Positions 1 to 12,000 of a DNA stretch of 64,000 nucleotides are shown in pieces. The first letter of the stretch is position 1, and each line of letters begins with the position of its first letter. The stretch is taken from positions 372,001-436,000 of the forward strand of contig JAMZAV010000302.1 in assembly GCA_024449915.1 (NCBI GenBank), in the 5' to 3' direction. Origin of the DNA: Sweltsa coloradensis (Eukaryota > Arthropoda > Insecta > Plecoptera > Chloroperlidae). Under the pieces are notes generated by a model. The model saw only the letters and a program-made list of their open reading frames with translations. It ran no database searches and had not been told where the DNA came from. The position numbers and the translations under genes were made by a program.

Positions 1-852
1 AAAATCGCATTGAGGGAATGCGATAAAATTACAATGAAACGAAGGCTTATGAAAGTCGTCATAGCAACAGATCAAAATATAAAACCATTTCCGCCTTTCA
101 AAGAGAATCATTATTACCAAAACATGAAGCCAGACCAGAATGAATTGTTCACATATTTAGGTTCTATTAAATATAAGTAGGTATTCTAATGTTAATGCTA
201 TTATGTTTTGTGAGATTGTCACTTCCCACCCACGCTTATATTATTTACCAATGTAGATAGTTGAATAGATAAGAGTATCAAAAACGGACCAATTAAGAGA
301 ATAACAGAGTGTGTTGCTGAAGAAGGAAAATGTTATGAAGTTTTTTAATAATGAATGGTTAATGTGGTTAATTCTCATCGAGTGAGTGAACACAGTCTTT
401 CAAGAAAATACAAATCTTAATATAACTTCATATGACATGATTGTCATCAAACTCTTCGAAAAAACGTATAGCGTAACATTTGGAAAACAATATCAGAACG
501 GTATTCGTAAAGTGTGAGTTTCATTTTGTACAGATTATAGTTCTAAGTAAACGGCTTAATTTAAACAACTTACTACTTTTACTAAGCCCTTCTCAATTCA
601 TTATGACCTAACGGTTGACGCGTCCTTAATTAAAAAATCAATCAAATAAGAACGGTTATTTTATAAATGTATGTTTCTCTACAATACACAATTTTTGTGA
701 TACAATATTATGAATGAATTATGTATTAGTAACTGAAAGTTCTGGATAACGAATATTGGAATAACACATTATTTAGCTTTAATTTTCTACAACGCTCGTA
801 TTGTTACCAAATTCATCATTTAAAAATATGACAACTCATTAACACGGAAACT
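1..852. other. unassigned AT-rich stretch
   Basis: I see no gene, no long open frame and no recognisable repeat here. The DNA is AT-rich with many stops in all frames. Confidence 0.6.
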
Positions 853-902
853 ATTATTACAAAATCACTCACTGAACTATAACCTGGGTTACGTACTTAA
901 TT

Positions 903-1270
903 GGTAAAACTTACTATGGTGAGAGCAAACGCCCCCTCAGAGTCAGGATTGATGAACATAAAAATAAGGTTGACAAGAAACTTGTTTCGGTTTCGCTTTT
1001 ATTGCTAAACATTATTGTAGCCGTACTGACCACAGTATTAAATGGGACAGTTTTAACATAGTTTTAAAAGAAACTGACGATTTTAAAAGAAGAATTAAAA
1101 AAGCCACGGTCATCAACGCACAACCAAATGCCATAAGTCAAGTGAGCTACGATTTACCGACAATTTGGGGGTCGGTAATAAACAAAGAAATCACCTATAA
1201 ATGTCGTGGCGTTTCCCTCCCTGTCCGCCAGACGAGGTCTACGAGTCAGTCGGGCATGGAGGTTACCTGA
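903..1270 (+). pseudogene. GIY-YIG endonuclease domain of a Penelope-like element, frameshifted
   Basis: The reading begins G-K-T-Y-Y-G at 903, then KRPLRVRIDEHKNK, matching the Y-x-G and arginine-rich helix of the GIY-YIG nuclease of PLEs (motif GxTKRPLxxRxxEH). The frame changes by one base near 985-990. From 989 it continues as IAKHYCSRTDHSIKWD, the His/Cys-containing middle of the domain, then FKRRIKKATVINAQPNAISQ and YDLPTIW, the usual C-terminal pattern (…E/KA..I…N….LP.IW). It stops with TGA at 1268-1270. In intact PLEs this domain follows a telomerase-related reverse transcriptase and nicks the target for priming. Here only the C-terminal nuclease remains and the single-base shift inactivates it. 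The family assignment is firm; whether the frameshift is biological or a sequencing error cannot be told. Confidence 0.75.
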
Positions 1271-1302
1271 AGAAGGAGACGGAGCCTCCGTAATATCGAA
1301 AC
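1267..1302 (+). ncRNA. hammerhead-like terminal motif of the PLE fragment
   Basis: CTGAAGA at 1267 and CGAAAC at 1297-1302 flank an inner GC-rich segment. GGTTAC just before the first motif (1261-1266) is complementary to GTAACC just after the second, giving a 6-bp outer helix. This is the arrangement stem I, CUGANGA, stem II, GAAA of a type I hammerhead ribozyme, which PLEs are known to carry. The GUH cleavage triplet is not clean here. Confidence 0.4.
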
Positions 1303-1343
1303 ATAAGTAACCCAGGTTATAGTTCAGTGAGTGATTTTGTAAT

Positions 1344-2796
1344 ACATTCCTCATTATTATAACATTCGATTTAGCAGCGTTAAAAAAGGAAAACTGAAAT
1401 TCGTGCTTTACACATGTTTGATGAGACACGACCCAACGTTGCGTCTATATTATCTGTACCTGGTGAATTGTAGGTTCTGACGTCAGTTGATTGTAACGCT
1501 ATTTACTCGCTCGAATCACTGTTAAATGGTTCCAAAACAAATTGTGAGTCGTTCTTGTACTCTGCGTCAGCCTAGATCAAAGGAAGATCAAAGGTGATGC
1601 TGCGATGAACGACGCTCTCGAAGACGGCTGGATTCCCAACAAGACTGAAGAGATCGACCATTTTGAGACTGCGAAGATATTTCGGCGAGTCTAACATGCT
1701 AGAAATGTCAGCCAGACCAGAATATTCAAGAGAGCACATGATTGTTTATTTACCTTGCTTTACAATAAATAAAATGGATGTGAGCTATGAAAGTAACTTT
1801 TGGCATATACACATATTATTTTATCGTATACCGTTGGTTTAAATATAACATCAAAATAGTTTCCCTGAGCTGTATTATGTTTGTAACGTACCTTTGCATT
1901 TAAAAAAATGTTGCATTACATATTTTGATGTCTGTTGTTACACTCCATGATATCTGAATAAGTTATTAATTGATTAATGAATTAATAATTACTTAATGAA
2001 AACATGCATGCATAGTATATAATGAACGTCGGTATTCTTAACTATGTTATGAACTATAAGAACTAGATAATATGTTCGTCGTTATAAATTCAAATTTAAT
2101 TCATACGTTTCACGAAGTATAACATTTCCGCAAATGTTGATGCATGCATATATGTGCATAATAATATTGTGAAAAGTCTTCAAGATTATGCATACAATGG
2201 AATGAACAAACAAGTTATAAGATAGTTTTAATTAATTTTGTACACTGACCTTGGATGGAAAAAGGAAATCTAGTGCGATACTAGTAAATGTTAAACCTTC
2301 CTACGATTGGCATACGTCATTAACTATAATTGACACATTTGACATAAAACAACCACAGCTTTGTGAATGGAGCTGTGGAGTAAAATGTTTATGTATAAGT
2401 TTATGTGGTTGTTTAATGTCAAATACTTGTATTATTGTTAATGTCTTCCATTTAAAGGATGGTTAATCCTTTCGAAAAATTGCATTCAATTTTAATTTTT
2501 CACCCAAGAACGGTGTAAAAAGTTTATTTAAACTATCTAATAATCTATAAACCTGCTAAACTGAAGTAAGTATCATTTTTCAATAAACATAGCTTCCTTT
2601 TGACACAAACACGGCTGAAACCATATTTACACTTTGTATTCGATTGAATGAAAGTGCGAGTTCCATGCATTTATCAGCAAAAATTGGATTAAGATAAAAC
2701 AATAACACCAGTGTTAGTCAACAGTTGTAGATGACTTACCCACATAAACACTTATGAAGTAGCGATAATGAGAAATGGATAACAAATAGAAAATCA
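1344..2796. other. unassigned AT-rich stretch
   Basis: No gene or recognised repeat. A 71-codon frame at 2251-2466 has no recognisable motif and AT-driven composition; I take it as chance. Confidence 0.5.
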
Positions 2797-2825
2797 CCCC
2801 CCCCCCCCCCACACACACACACACC
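2797..2825. repeat. (C)n(AC)n microsatellite
   Basis: A run of about 14 C is followed directly by about seven AC units. Confidence 0.9.
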
Positions 2826-5800
2826 TTTGTCAACATATAACCTTTGTTGTTCACCAGTGTGAGAGCTTCTGAAGACTTCCCAACCTAGCTCTCTTTGTCT
2901 CCAATGTGCATGTATGTATACGAAAGTAGTTTTAAGCGTTGACAGTACCGTATTGTCAAGCAGGGAGCTTAAGTGCTCAGATAAAAGAGACTCTACAACT
3001 AGAGTCTAAAATAAACACAGTGCAAAAAGGCAGTCGCCCTGGGCCCCTCAAACAGTTGCGAAACACGAAGCGTAATCAGCACTTCTAGTGGTTGACAGAT
3101 GGGTTCAACTGAGAAGGTTAAGGACATCAGGACAGGTTGTTAGAATAAACTTTTACGGATAACATATTTAATTAATTTCGAAATAGAAATAGAAATTAAT
3201 ATCAATCGATAAATTCAAGAAATATTATTCCCTACATTTGGTACTTTCGTAAGTTCTGATTAATTATTTAATCTGTTTCTTAATTGTGTTCAAGAGACTA
3301 CTGCGTTTTCGGTATGATGAATTACCAATCGTTTCCCTACCCCAAAACTTAAAAAAACTCGTACCGTGCAATATATTAAATAGAAACAAATCCAAGTATG
3401 TCAGTTTGTAGACAAAATAATATGTTAAAATTAGAAACAAAAATTAGCCAAAAAATTATGAGCAAGAATATATCCGGGGTATAACCCAAAAATAAATTTA
3501 AAACAGTTTCGTCAATGTCAGATCATGGAGTTTAAATAGTACTGTCGTGGTCAGATGATCATTATTGATAAACTAAGACCGTTATTTTGTTAAACTAAAT
3601 TTCATAAATAAATAAATAAGCCGATAGATTTACCAGTTCATGGGAATTTCCTTCAAAATAACTAGAGCACCTGAAGAGGATCAAATCATGGAAAACCGAT
3701 TAGTACCCTTCAGAAAGCAACCCTAAGAAATACACGGGTTTTTTTAAACCTAGAACATAGGAAAATGCGCTGACCTACACTCTCCACTGGGCAGGATAGG
3801 GATGGTTTTAATGCGCTTATTAGTGTGGTAGGTAAATAAATTGCGTTTCCCTTTTAATTTGTTCGGAACATTCACATTCTTTTTTTATAAAACTAGATAG
3901 ACGTTCAGGAAGATGACATAAATGGGTCAAATATTTTCGAACATATCTCTGAGTGTCAAACACGGGGTTTTCAATCCGTCTGACAACGTCGGTGATTATT
4001 TGTTTCTAAAGATGGAAATTTGAAATATATTTTCTTAGATCAAAATTCTAATCGTCTCAATTCTCAATTTCACAGAAATAATTGTCCGTCGCAAATGCAT
4101 TTGTAAGTCTACTAAATTAAGATGTCGAATTTAATAGAAAGTTACAACCTCCAATATTGTGTCATAAGTATTTAAGTACAGTAAACAGGATTACTGTCTT
4201 GCACTGAAAAGAGCTATATGGATGTTATGATTCAATATTTCAAAAGGAATTCGATCTCCAGACATCAAAGACGTCAACCGTATCAAAAACAGCATGTTGT
4301 GAAATCTATTGTTCTTAGCAGCTTATGAAACATAATTGCGGAAACTCATCAAAACCTCCATATGATGAAGATGCCATTTCACATCAGTAAACCAACTACA
4401 AACAACCTTTCGTTTCGAATTAAAATCGAGTACAACAAGAATATTAATTATTCCCTCCCATTATCTCCTTTGAGGGTGCGGCCAATGTTTCTGCGGAGAA
4501 TGATTGCCTTCCCAACTGTGAAGCTAAAGAAGGCAATGCATTCGACTAAGAGGGATTCATTAATTTCTAAATCTCGTTATACCGGCATGTTTTCAACAGC
4601 GTCTTGCATACGTGACGCGGCATGAGTCGCATGACGTGCCAGTGATTGCTTCCCCACAAACAAGCCAAGAGCCAGCCCACCGAGAGACATATTGGATGAC
4701 GTCACACTCCAGGATACCAACATTCCGCGCATCCAGCATTTATCAAACCAACATTGATCATTTATTGCGCACGACAATTTATCACAGGATCAGATAGAGG
4801 ATTCTTAGAATGTTTTATCTAAGCCTGGTATGAAAATGTCGAGCATAGGGTTTTGGAGACAATCTATAAATATGTCATACAGTTCTTAACCATAGTTTGT
4901 CAAAAAATGACAGAATCGTTATTCATAACGACAATAAATAAATCTTCTTTTATTATAGTGACCTTATCCTTGTCGACAAAATGTCCAGCAACATATCAAA
5001 GGTCACGTTAGGTTGAGAGGGAGAATTGTTTGTTTTCAATCGATTGCCACGTTCGATTGCCAGAAGAAACGCTTCAAGAGAGTTCCAGTTACTTTCATCA
5101 GTGAACATTCACAACTTGTTAGAAAATACTACTATCCGGTATTAATTATATATTTATTAAACTCAATAAATTAATATGGACATTTGGCAAAAATATTACA
5201 AATAAACTAGGGTGATATTAAAAACAAATAAGTTGAATTCAATATTCACTATCCGATCAAGAATATACAATTATATATATATAGAACTTTTATTTTTTCA
5301 AAGCAAAACAAAACTCTGTTGTACAGATACAATTGCCAGAAGGACACAGAATAAAAATAACATTCATTGATTAACCACATTTAAAAAAGAGGTTAAAAAT
5401 TTAAATACAAATACAAGAAATAAGTAATAATAATACAATTAAAAAATTACATATTTAGACCATAAAGGTTACTCTTAAGAATAGAAATGGAACCTTTTAA
5501 TGCCACCTTCGAAACGTCTTGTATGAGTGATTTGCCTAATTTAAAACGATTGCAAAAATCAACAAAAACTCGGGGACTGTGCCCCTTGCACCAACAAACA
5601 ATCCGATGACATATCTTGGAATTTTGCATGGTATTTCTCTGCAAAGTATGGTATTGTTGGTTGGTAGATGCCCTGTTTTTCAGTGTTGACTTGCTTAGCT
5701 TGATCTCCAATGCGTTCAAAGCGTCGTCGGGTCAAGTATGAAACCTTCCCTTGTAGTGGAATTAACTGCTATGATGTCGATCCGCCGAATACTTTGAAGT

Positions 5801-6360
5801 GCAGACAAGCCGTTCACTTCTTCAGTTACTTTCCAGCCCAGTTTCCGAAATTGATTGGCGATTAGAGACCGGATATGGTTATGCCGACTGTTCCAGAGTA
5901 ACTCTCCATGGTTCTATTCAGTTACAATTCGTGCGTCGATACTTTTGTGACACGTTTATGACAATGCGAGAATTGTCGACTTGAATCTTTCCTGACTGTA
6001 CGCACTGCACTATAAGTACCATGTCTGTTTCAACATTCAATCGTACAGTCAGTGAATAAAATTTGCAAGTTCCAAGAATAAAACATAAATTGCTGGGAGC
6101 GTTGCTGTAAATCAAAATAAGAATCTTCTTTTTGGCGTTCGTACTTTCTCCATCCTAACCCTGTTGGGAACCAAAACACGTAGGCACTATTTCTAGTCGT
6201 ACATTTTGTCTGCGAACCAACGGAGAACGTCCTTTTGCTGCACTATATAAAACAAATCGCACGTGCTCCTCCAAATAATTAGAATTCGAAATACTTTTTT
6301 ATGTCAATGCATCACGTTGTAAAGGAATGCCATTTTATGAATAATGTTTGTAAAGCCTTC
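2826..6360. other. unassigned stretch before the Kolobok element
   Basis: Mostly AT-rich DNA without recognisable coding sequence. A slightly GC-richer, CpG-containing patch at about 4460-4790 holds overlapping short frames on both strands; the most protein-like is on the minus strand and is listed separately. A short TA run lies near 5272-5282. Other frames of 60-90 codons (5447-5719, 5799-5984, 5918-6115) show no motifs and overlap each other, so I do not call them. Confidence 0.45.
4577..4777 (-). other. possible short coding exon, unidentified
   Basis: A 66-codon minus-strand frame lies in the only GC-richer patch of the first 6 kb. Its C-terminal half has a small-residue/hydrophobic segment (SLGGLALGLFVG) followed by a polar, amphipathic stretch (KQSLARHATHAASRMQD) and a stop, which looks more like real protein than neighbouring frames. 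I do not recognise a family, see no convincing splice acceptor, and a plus-strand frame overlaps the same bases. Low confidence. Confidence 0.15.
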
Positions 6361-6384
6361 TTAAGGGAGGATTGTAGGCCCTAT
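6361..6384 (+). repeat. left TTAA duplication and terminal inverted repeat
   Basis: TTAA at 6361-6364 is followed by the 20-bp repeat whose reverse complement lies at 9030-9049; 19 of 20 bases match. Confidence 0.9.
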
Positions 6385-6765
6385 CATTTTTTTTGCAACT
6401 TTTTTTTTTTTTGCTGTTAAAATTGTGTGATTATTAGTTTTCAGAAAAGTCTAACTTCATTGTTCTGAGATATCTACAAGTTATCTAATTTATTTATTTA
6501 CCATATTACTGTTATTAGTATAACCTACATTCATTTCATTCACCATTCACCAATTTCATTCATTGAAGCCTATTTAAATTCATTACTTTTGCCGCCGTGC
6601 ACCTAGAAGGCTGTGTTTTTTTTCTTTATTGGGGGAATGTTTTGTGCAACAGTTGGTTACCATGTTACAGGCCTGAATGTCATTGCCATTGTTTGTTTTC
6701 GTTTGAAGTGACAGCAAAGTTTCCAAATTTCCAGTTTTTAGTGTTTGAAGTTGTTTTATAAAGAA

Positions 6766-8601
6766 ATGGGAGGAAGTAAACGTTTAGTAAAAAAACGGAA
6801 GTTTCGTGGTAATAGGTACAGGCCTAGGCCTGGTCCTATCATTAATGTGATTCAAGAACCTGCTGGTGTTATTGAAACGGGTCCTAGGCCTAATGCAATA
6901 GTAGTAGGCCTAGAACATGAAGAAGGAGATTCAGGCCTAGGCCTAGACAATGTTGATCCATGTGTTGATGTGCCAAACTTTGAGTCACCTCCAAGTGCTT
7001 CAAGGAGGAAGCTAAGTAACTTTGATGAACTGTATGAACAACATTGTGAACCTAAAGATCAGGGAAAGTCAGGTTATGTTATGTTGGACATACAGTGTCT
7101 AAAGGATTTTCTGGCAGAGACAGCGGTCTGCAAAGACTGCTATGAACCTATTGAACTTGAGGAAGTGTATGATAAACGAGCTGGTCTTGCTTGTGAGTTC
7201 ACATTCTCCTGTATTTGTGCCAAAGACCATGTGTTCCCCACATCAAAAAAACTTAAATCACAGTACAGTGAGGTAAACCTGCGATTTATGTATGCACTAT
7301 GTGCTATTGGTTGTGGACAACAGTCGGCCAAATTATTTTGTGCACTTACAAACATGCCGCAACCACCATCAAGGTTTACCAACTATGTGGCAACCCTATG
7401 TACAGCCACAAAGACTGTTTCTAATGATTCTATGGTTGCTGCAGCAGCGGAGGTTATGGTTTTGAATGGAAATTCAAAAGATACAGCTGTTGCGATTGAT
7501 GGGTCGTGGCAAAAGCCCGGGCACACTTCACTCAACGGTGTTGTGACTGCGACCAGTATGGAGACAGGGAAGGTCCTAGATAATAAGAATATTGTCAAGG
7601 ATGTACTGTCACCAAACAGGGAAGTGAAGAGCAAAAGGAGTCGCATGAACAAACATGCGTTGCTAACTACCAGGGCTCAAGTGGAGGTATGGAAGTGCAA
7701 GGCGCAGTGACAATTTTCCATCGTTCTCTACAAACAAGAGGGTTGCGGTATGTACAATATCTGGGTGATGGTGACAGTAAGGGCTTCATGAAAGTTAATG
7801 AGTCAAAGCCTTATGGTCACAATATTCTAGTTGAAAAACTGGAATGTGTGGGCCACGTCCAAAAGAAGCCGAATTCGTAAACTAAAGAAAACATTAACCG
7901 GTTCCAAACTCGATGACGGTAAAACTCTTAGGGGGCGTAACCGACTCACTGATTCCAAAATTGATTTAATTCAAAATTATTATGGGCTAGCCATAAGAAG
8001 AAATTCCAACAGCCTTTCCGACATGAAGCAAGACGTGTGGGCGATATATTTTCACAAATTATCCAAAGACGACAATCCTCAACATAACTTGTGCCCTAAA
8101 GGAGAAGAATCGTGGTGTCGATTCAATCGTGCACAGGTGACTGGGGATGTGTACGAACATAAAAATGCATTGCCTGTGGCTGTTATGAATAAAATTAAAC
8201 CTATCTTTAGGGACTTGGCAAATGAAGATCTGTTACAAAAATGCCTACATGGGAAAACGCAAAACCCGAACGAGAGTTTCAACAGCACTATATGGACCCG
8301 TATACCTAAAAAAACTTACGTTGGACTTGAAACTGTCAAGGTTGGTGTACAAGATGCAGTTATAGTGTTTAATGATGGTAACATTGGAAGAATTAAAGTA
8401 TTAGAAGCTTTAGACATTGCGCCAGGCTACAATACTCTCTACCAACTACGCGCGTTAGATAATGTGCGAATCGCTAAAGCGGAGAAAGCGGCCCAAGCCA
8501 TGACTAAATCGGCTAGGACAAAAAAGAGGAACGCTAAAAGAAGGCTTGAAGAAGGTGCAGAAGACCCAGATCAGCCAGATTATGAGGCTGGAGCCTACTG
8601 A
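6766..8601 (+). pseudogene. Kolobok-like transposase ('Mutator-like transposase' family), two frameshifts
   Basis: DDE-type transposase that would excise and reinsert the surrounding element. The ATG at 6766 is preferred to an upstream TTG because the family usually starts with a short basic leader, here MGGSKRLVKKRKFRGNRYRP. Order along the protein: basic N-terminus; Cys-rich segment near residues 125-160 (CKDC, then CEFTFSCIC); catalytic Asp in IDGSW (codon 7498-7500); a zinc-ribbon-like CQGC…H…C from 7593 in the shifted frame, then NYQGSSGGME; second Asp in GDGDSK (7764-7781); CVGH (CxxH, 7845-7856); catalytic Glu in NESFN (8272-8274); a basic, acidic-ended tail to the stop at 8601. The frame moves from 1 to 3 at about 7584-7590 and back at about 7866, each by a single base. 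All catalytic residues survive, total length is about 610 residues, so decay is recent or the shifts are sequencing errors. Confidence 0.8.
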
Positions 8602-8772
8602 ATCAAGAGGAGGCCTGCTGGTATGCTTACCATTTTTGCTTTGTGCAGGCCTAACTTCGGGCTTGATTTACTAAAAACTTTTAATTAAGATTTCTCCAAG
8701 ACATAACTAAGTCAATTCTTGCTTAATCATAATGAAATTTTTTGACAATATGTAAAAAAGTATACTACAGCA

Positions 8773-8924
8773 ACTGTGTTAGGATATTTTAAGTTGGAAA
8801 AACCAAAAAAAATTAAAAAAATATTTTATGCTGAAAAATGTGCTAAAACACATTTATTTTGATATTTGTTAAAAAAATTATAAAATACTTCAATTAAGTT
8901 AGATCCCAAATATCCTAACACAGT
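8773..8924. repeat. inverted repeat in the 3' region of the Kolobok element
   Basis: ACTGTGTTAGGATATTT at 8773-8789 recurs as its exact reverse complement at 8908-8924, 118 bases apart, between the stop codon and the right terminus. It could act as a subterminal transposase site or as a hairpin in the 3' untranslated RNA. Confidence 0.8.
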
Positions 8925-9029
8925 CTATGTAGAAAGTATGCATCATTATGAGAAAAAAAAATGAGAGATGTAACTGTTATATATTTTCATAAAAAGCTTT
9001 GGGAAAGTACTTAATTTAACATGGCGGGT

Positions 9030-9053
9030 ATAGGGCCTACGATCCTCCCTTAA
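9030..9053 (-). repeat. right terminal inverted repeat and TTAA duplication
   Basis: Reverse complement of the left terminus at 9030-9049, then TTAA at 9050-9053. Confidence 0.9.
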
Positions 9054-12000
9054 TAATTTGTTTTGTTCATCATTAGTCCTCTATTTCGTCGTTCAATTAA
9101 GGGAATAATGAAATACGGAGAAATGCAACACTCATAGCACAAATTAAGCCTGTTGGGTGATTGTGTGAGATTGTGCAAGTATTACAGCTTCGGGAGACAT
9201 ATAACTAGCGACATAACTGTTGTAACAATAATCGTAAAATCAGCACAGCAAGTCCTAAAGTCTATGCTAGATTATATTTCTTATCAATGTCTCCTAGCAG
9301 TCGTGCAGTTCACAGCAGTCAGTTCACTTTTGCCTTTTATTTATCGATGAACGAAAGTTACTGAACTTTGGTGAACTATGCTAATACTTCTTTTGATACA
9401 GACGGCTTCTGTGGCAACACGACAACCTGCCAACAGAGCAGTCTTCTACGTGTAATGCGGGATATTTCTGTCTCTTCTCCTTTCTATCCTCCTCTAATTA
9501 ACACAACTTCCCTCCACATCATCCAAGGTAGGGACATGCCAGTTGGCCGAATTTCTAGAATTTGACAACATCGCTAATAATCTGAGTCGCATTTGAGTTA
9601 GCGAATGCGTAGAGAATCTCTGTTTGTTCGACAAGGCCTTGAGCCATAAACTGTCAGTGTCTTTATGAGAAGTATCGAGACGTTTACATTGAGCAGAGTA
9701 TGTTAATTTCCTCAGAGATATCATCAAATTTATAATTGAATATATATTTAAAAATGCGGGTGTTCAGATTACATCACTTAATGAATTATGAACAGTTCAC
9801 CTTCTTCTAAATTATGTATTTAATGAATTGTGATTTCTAAATCACACACTGGATTGGAAGAACAACCAGCTGCATTCCCTTATTTGTACAATATGTTAAG
9901 TTATAAAGGTATGTGTTGAATTTTGACATATCTTCGTCGGGAATATGCCACAATATTTTACAATTAGAATAAATGATAAATATTATAAATTCACAGGGCG
10001 CGCGCGCTCGTTAAATCTACAGAATCAATGTCAAGTGTAAATGCTTAAGTTGAGAAACTAAATTTTGACACCGATAAACTTTGGTCGTAATTGTTTGCAT
10101 TTAGTTTAGTATATCTGTAGTTGTAAATATGTCTTGATTTACTATTATGGAGCAATGCCTCGATATAAACATCATCTTTTTGTCCATCCGTCCGTCCGTC
10201 TGTGAGTGCGTCACGTCTCGCGATAAATGCCGAACTCGACAGGTTGACATGCGTTTATTGTTTACCTTGCCCTTCGACAAGGATGATACAGAATTGTGCA
10301 GTGACCCCGTGGTCAGCATTAATTTTAAATTCATTTATCCGTACCTAGCATCCCCACCAAGGATTTAAATGTGCGATAAGATCATATCGGTGTTCGTCTT
10401 CTAAAATCTTTTGAATAAGTAGAATCGCCTGCCACGTCAAGGTCTTTCTCAAAAGCTATTTGTAGTATTTCTGTATTGACAAATTAAGGTGAGAATGTAT
10501 TTTTTTGAACATGTATTTATCAATTTTTCCTACAAAACAATTGCTGTAATAGTCTTTAAACTCTACTCTACTATCTCTACTATACATATTTTGTATCCAT
10601 ATGTAGACGGACGATATACATATGGATACAAAATATAATAACTTCAACTCAAGAACTGTTGGATGGATTTATCTTGTCTCTATAAAGCCTATAGTTAGGC
10701 AGGCAAATTTTTTTTTTATTTATTTAACGTCCATCGTATTCAATTAAAAAACTGATTTACATAGGAGCACAACTAAATAAATATAACTACTACATAGATG
10801 CAGACACAACAATGAACAACAGTTAAGAAAATATTTAAATGCTAATATTACCACAACAATTTATTGAAACACAATAATTTTGGTAACAAATTAAAAAATA
10901 ATATTAAATGCAATTAATTAATGAAACAAATATAAAAAGGGGGGGAGAGAAAAGAAGAAAGAAGAATAAAGAAATAAAGGGGGAAAAACATGAAAAAAGA
11001 AAAAAAAAACGGATTTATTGGACGATCCCACTCGAACGAATAGAAGGTTGCTAAAAATCAGGAACAGAATCAGGGAGTAATCAAACTTTCCCGGAAGAAA
11101 CCACCGAACGCGAATCTTCATTCATGTGTTCAAAACAAAGATATAACAACGATATAGCTTTTATGTTGATAGGCCGCATGTATACATGTGAAGGAGAGGC
11201 GATACCCTCTTGGCATTACATATACTTCATTGGGTTGTGGTTGAAGCCTTACTTGAGGTGCGTTTTATTTTCAGAGATAAAAGTCTCCTGAGCATTTCTC
11301 GTATGTTTTGATCATCGTGCCGTTTCAAAAGAAGCCCATTCAGGATATGGGAAGTTTGGATTGCTGGATGAAGCGAGAAGAGCGTAGATATTATGAATAG
11401 ACAGTTATGGAACACATCTCGGAACAAATCTAATGGGTAAATAGATACTTCAAACATATAAGGACATACTGCTTCAAGTTTTCAGAGGGTTTTAATTAGA
11501 GATTCAGAGGAAAAATTTGAGTCCCTCCATAAAAAAACATCAAGCCCATGTAAAAGTGAATATCCATTATAAGACCAAATATTAGCAAAAGCAGTGTTCG
11601 TACATGTTAATTTATTTTTAAATATTAGTATTATGATTATTACAAAGGTAAAACTTATAATATGTGTACTATACAGCAGGTATTCCAACGAAAACGTTGA
11701 TTGTTATACATTTTCACAACCACAAAGGTTTAAAATGCATGTGCATGGCACCGAAACCATTTAATGCACAAACAAGCTATTTACATTTGTTATATCTTTG
11801 TATCCCTATGAATACCCGGCACCTCCACCAAAACCCAAAACGAGATACAAACTGTAGATGAAAACGAATTATTTTTTATTGTATAATCATACATATATTT
11901 ATTGTATATATTTATAACCGTGCTTGTATAATCAACCATCCTTTTCATGCTATTTCAACGTGTAGTTCCCATTATCCCCATTCAAAAAGCGCTGACCTAC

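Larger units (their letters stand above)
853..1343 (+). mobile_element. Penelope-like element, 3' fragment with inverted terminus
   Basis: This is a fragment of a Penelope-like retroelement (PLE). Positions 903-1270 encode a decayed GIY-YIG endonuclease, described separately. The stop codon TGA at 1268-1270 lies inside the terminal motif CTGAAGA, followed by a GC-rich helix, CGAAAC at 1297-1302 and then the terminus to about 1343. The last 42 bases (about 1301-1343) recur in inverted orientation at about 856-898, just upstream of the endonuclease, so the fragment is bracketed by inverted termini. Inverted or 5'-truncated partial copies at the ends are common for Penelope elements (known of the family). 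The reverse transcriptase domain is absent, so the copy is dead. Confidence 0.75.
6361..9053 (+). mobile_element. Kolobok-like DNA transposon with TTAA target duplication
   Basis: A structurally complete cut-and-paste element of 2,685 bp between two TTAA sites (6361-6364 and 9050-9053). The terminal inverted repeats are GGGAGGATTGTAGGCCCTAT at 6365-6384 and its complement at 9030-9049, with one mismatch. One transposase gene fills the centre. TTAA duplications occur in the piggyBac and Kolobok superfamilies. The termini (TTAA then purine-rich GGGAGG) and the DGSW / GDGD / CxxH / NES transposase motifs fit Kolobok rather than piggyBac. The transposase has two frameshifts, so this copy is probably no longer autonomous, but the nearly perfect termini suggest recent insertion. 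No host gene is interrupted as far as I can see. Confidence 0.8.

Noticed and set aside
6361..9053. piggyBac as the class of the TTAA element
   Set aside because: piggyBac also uses TTAA, but the transposase motifs (DGSW, GDGD, CxxH, NES) and the GGGAGG termini do not fit the piggyBac DDD transposase or its CCC-starting ends.
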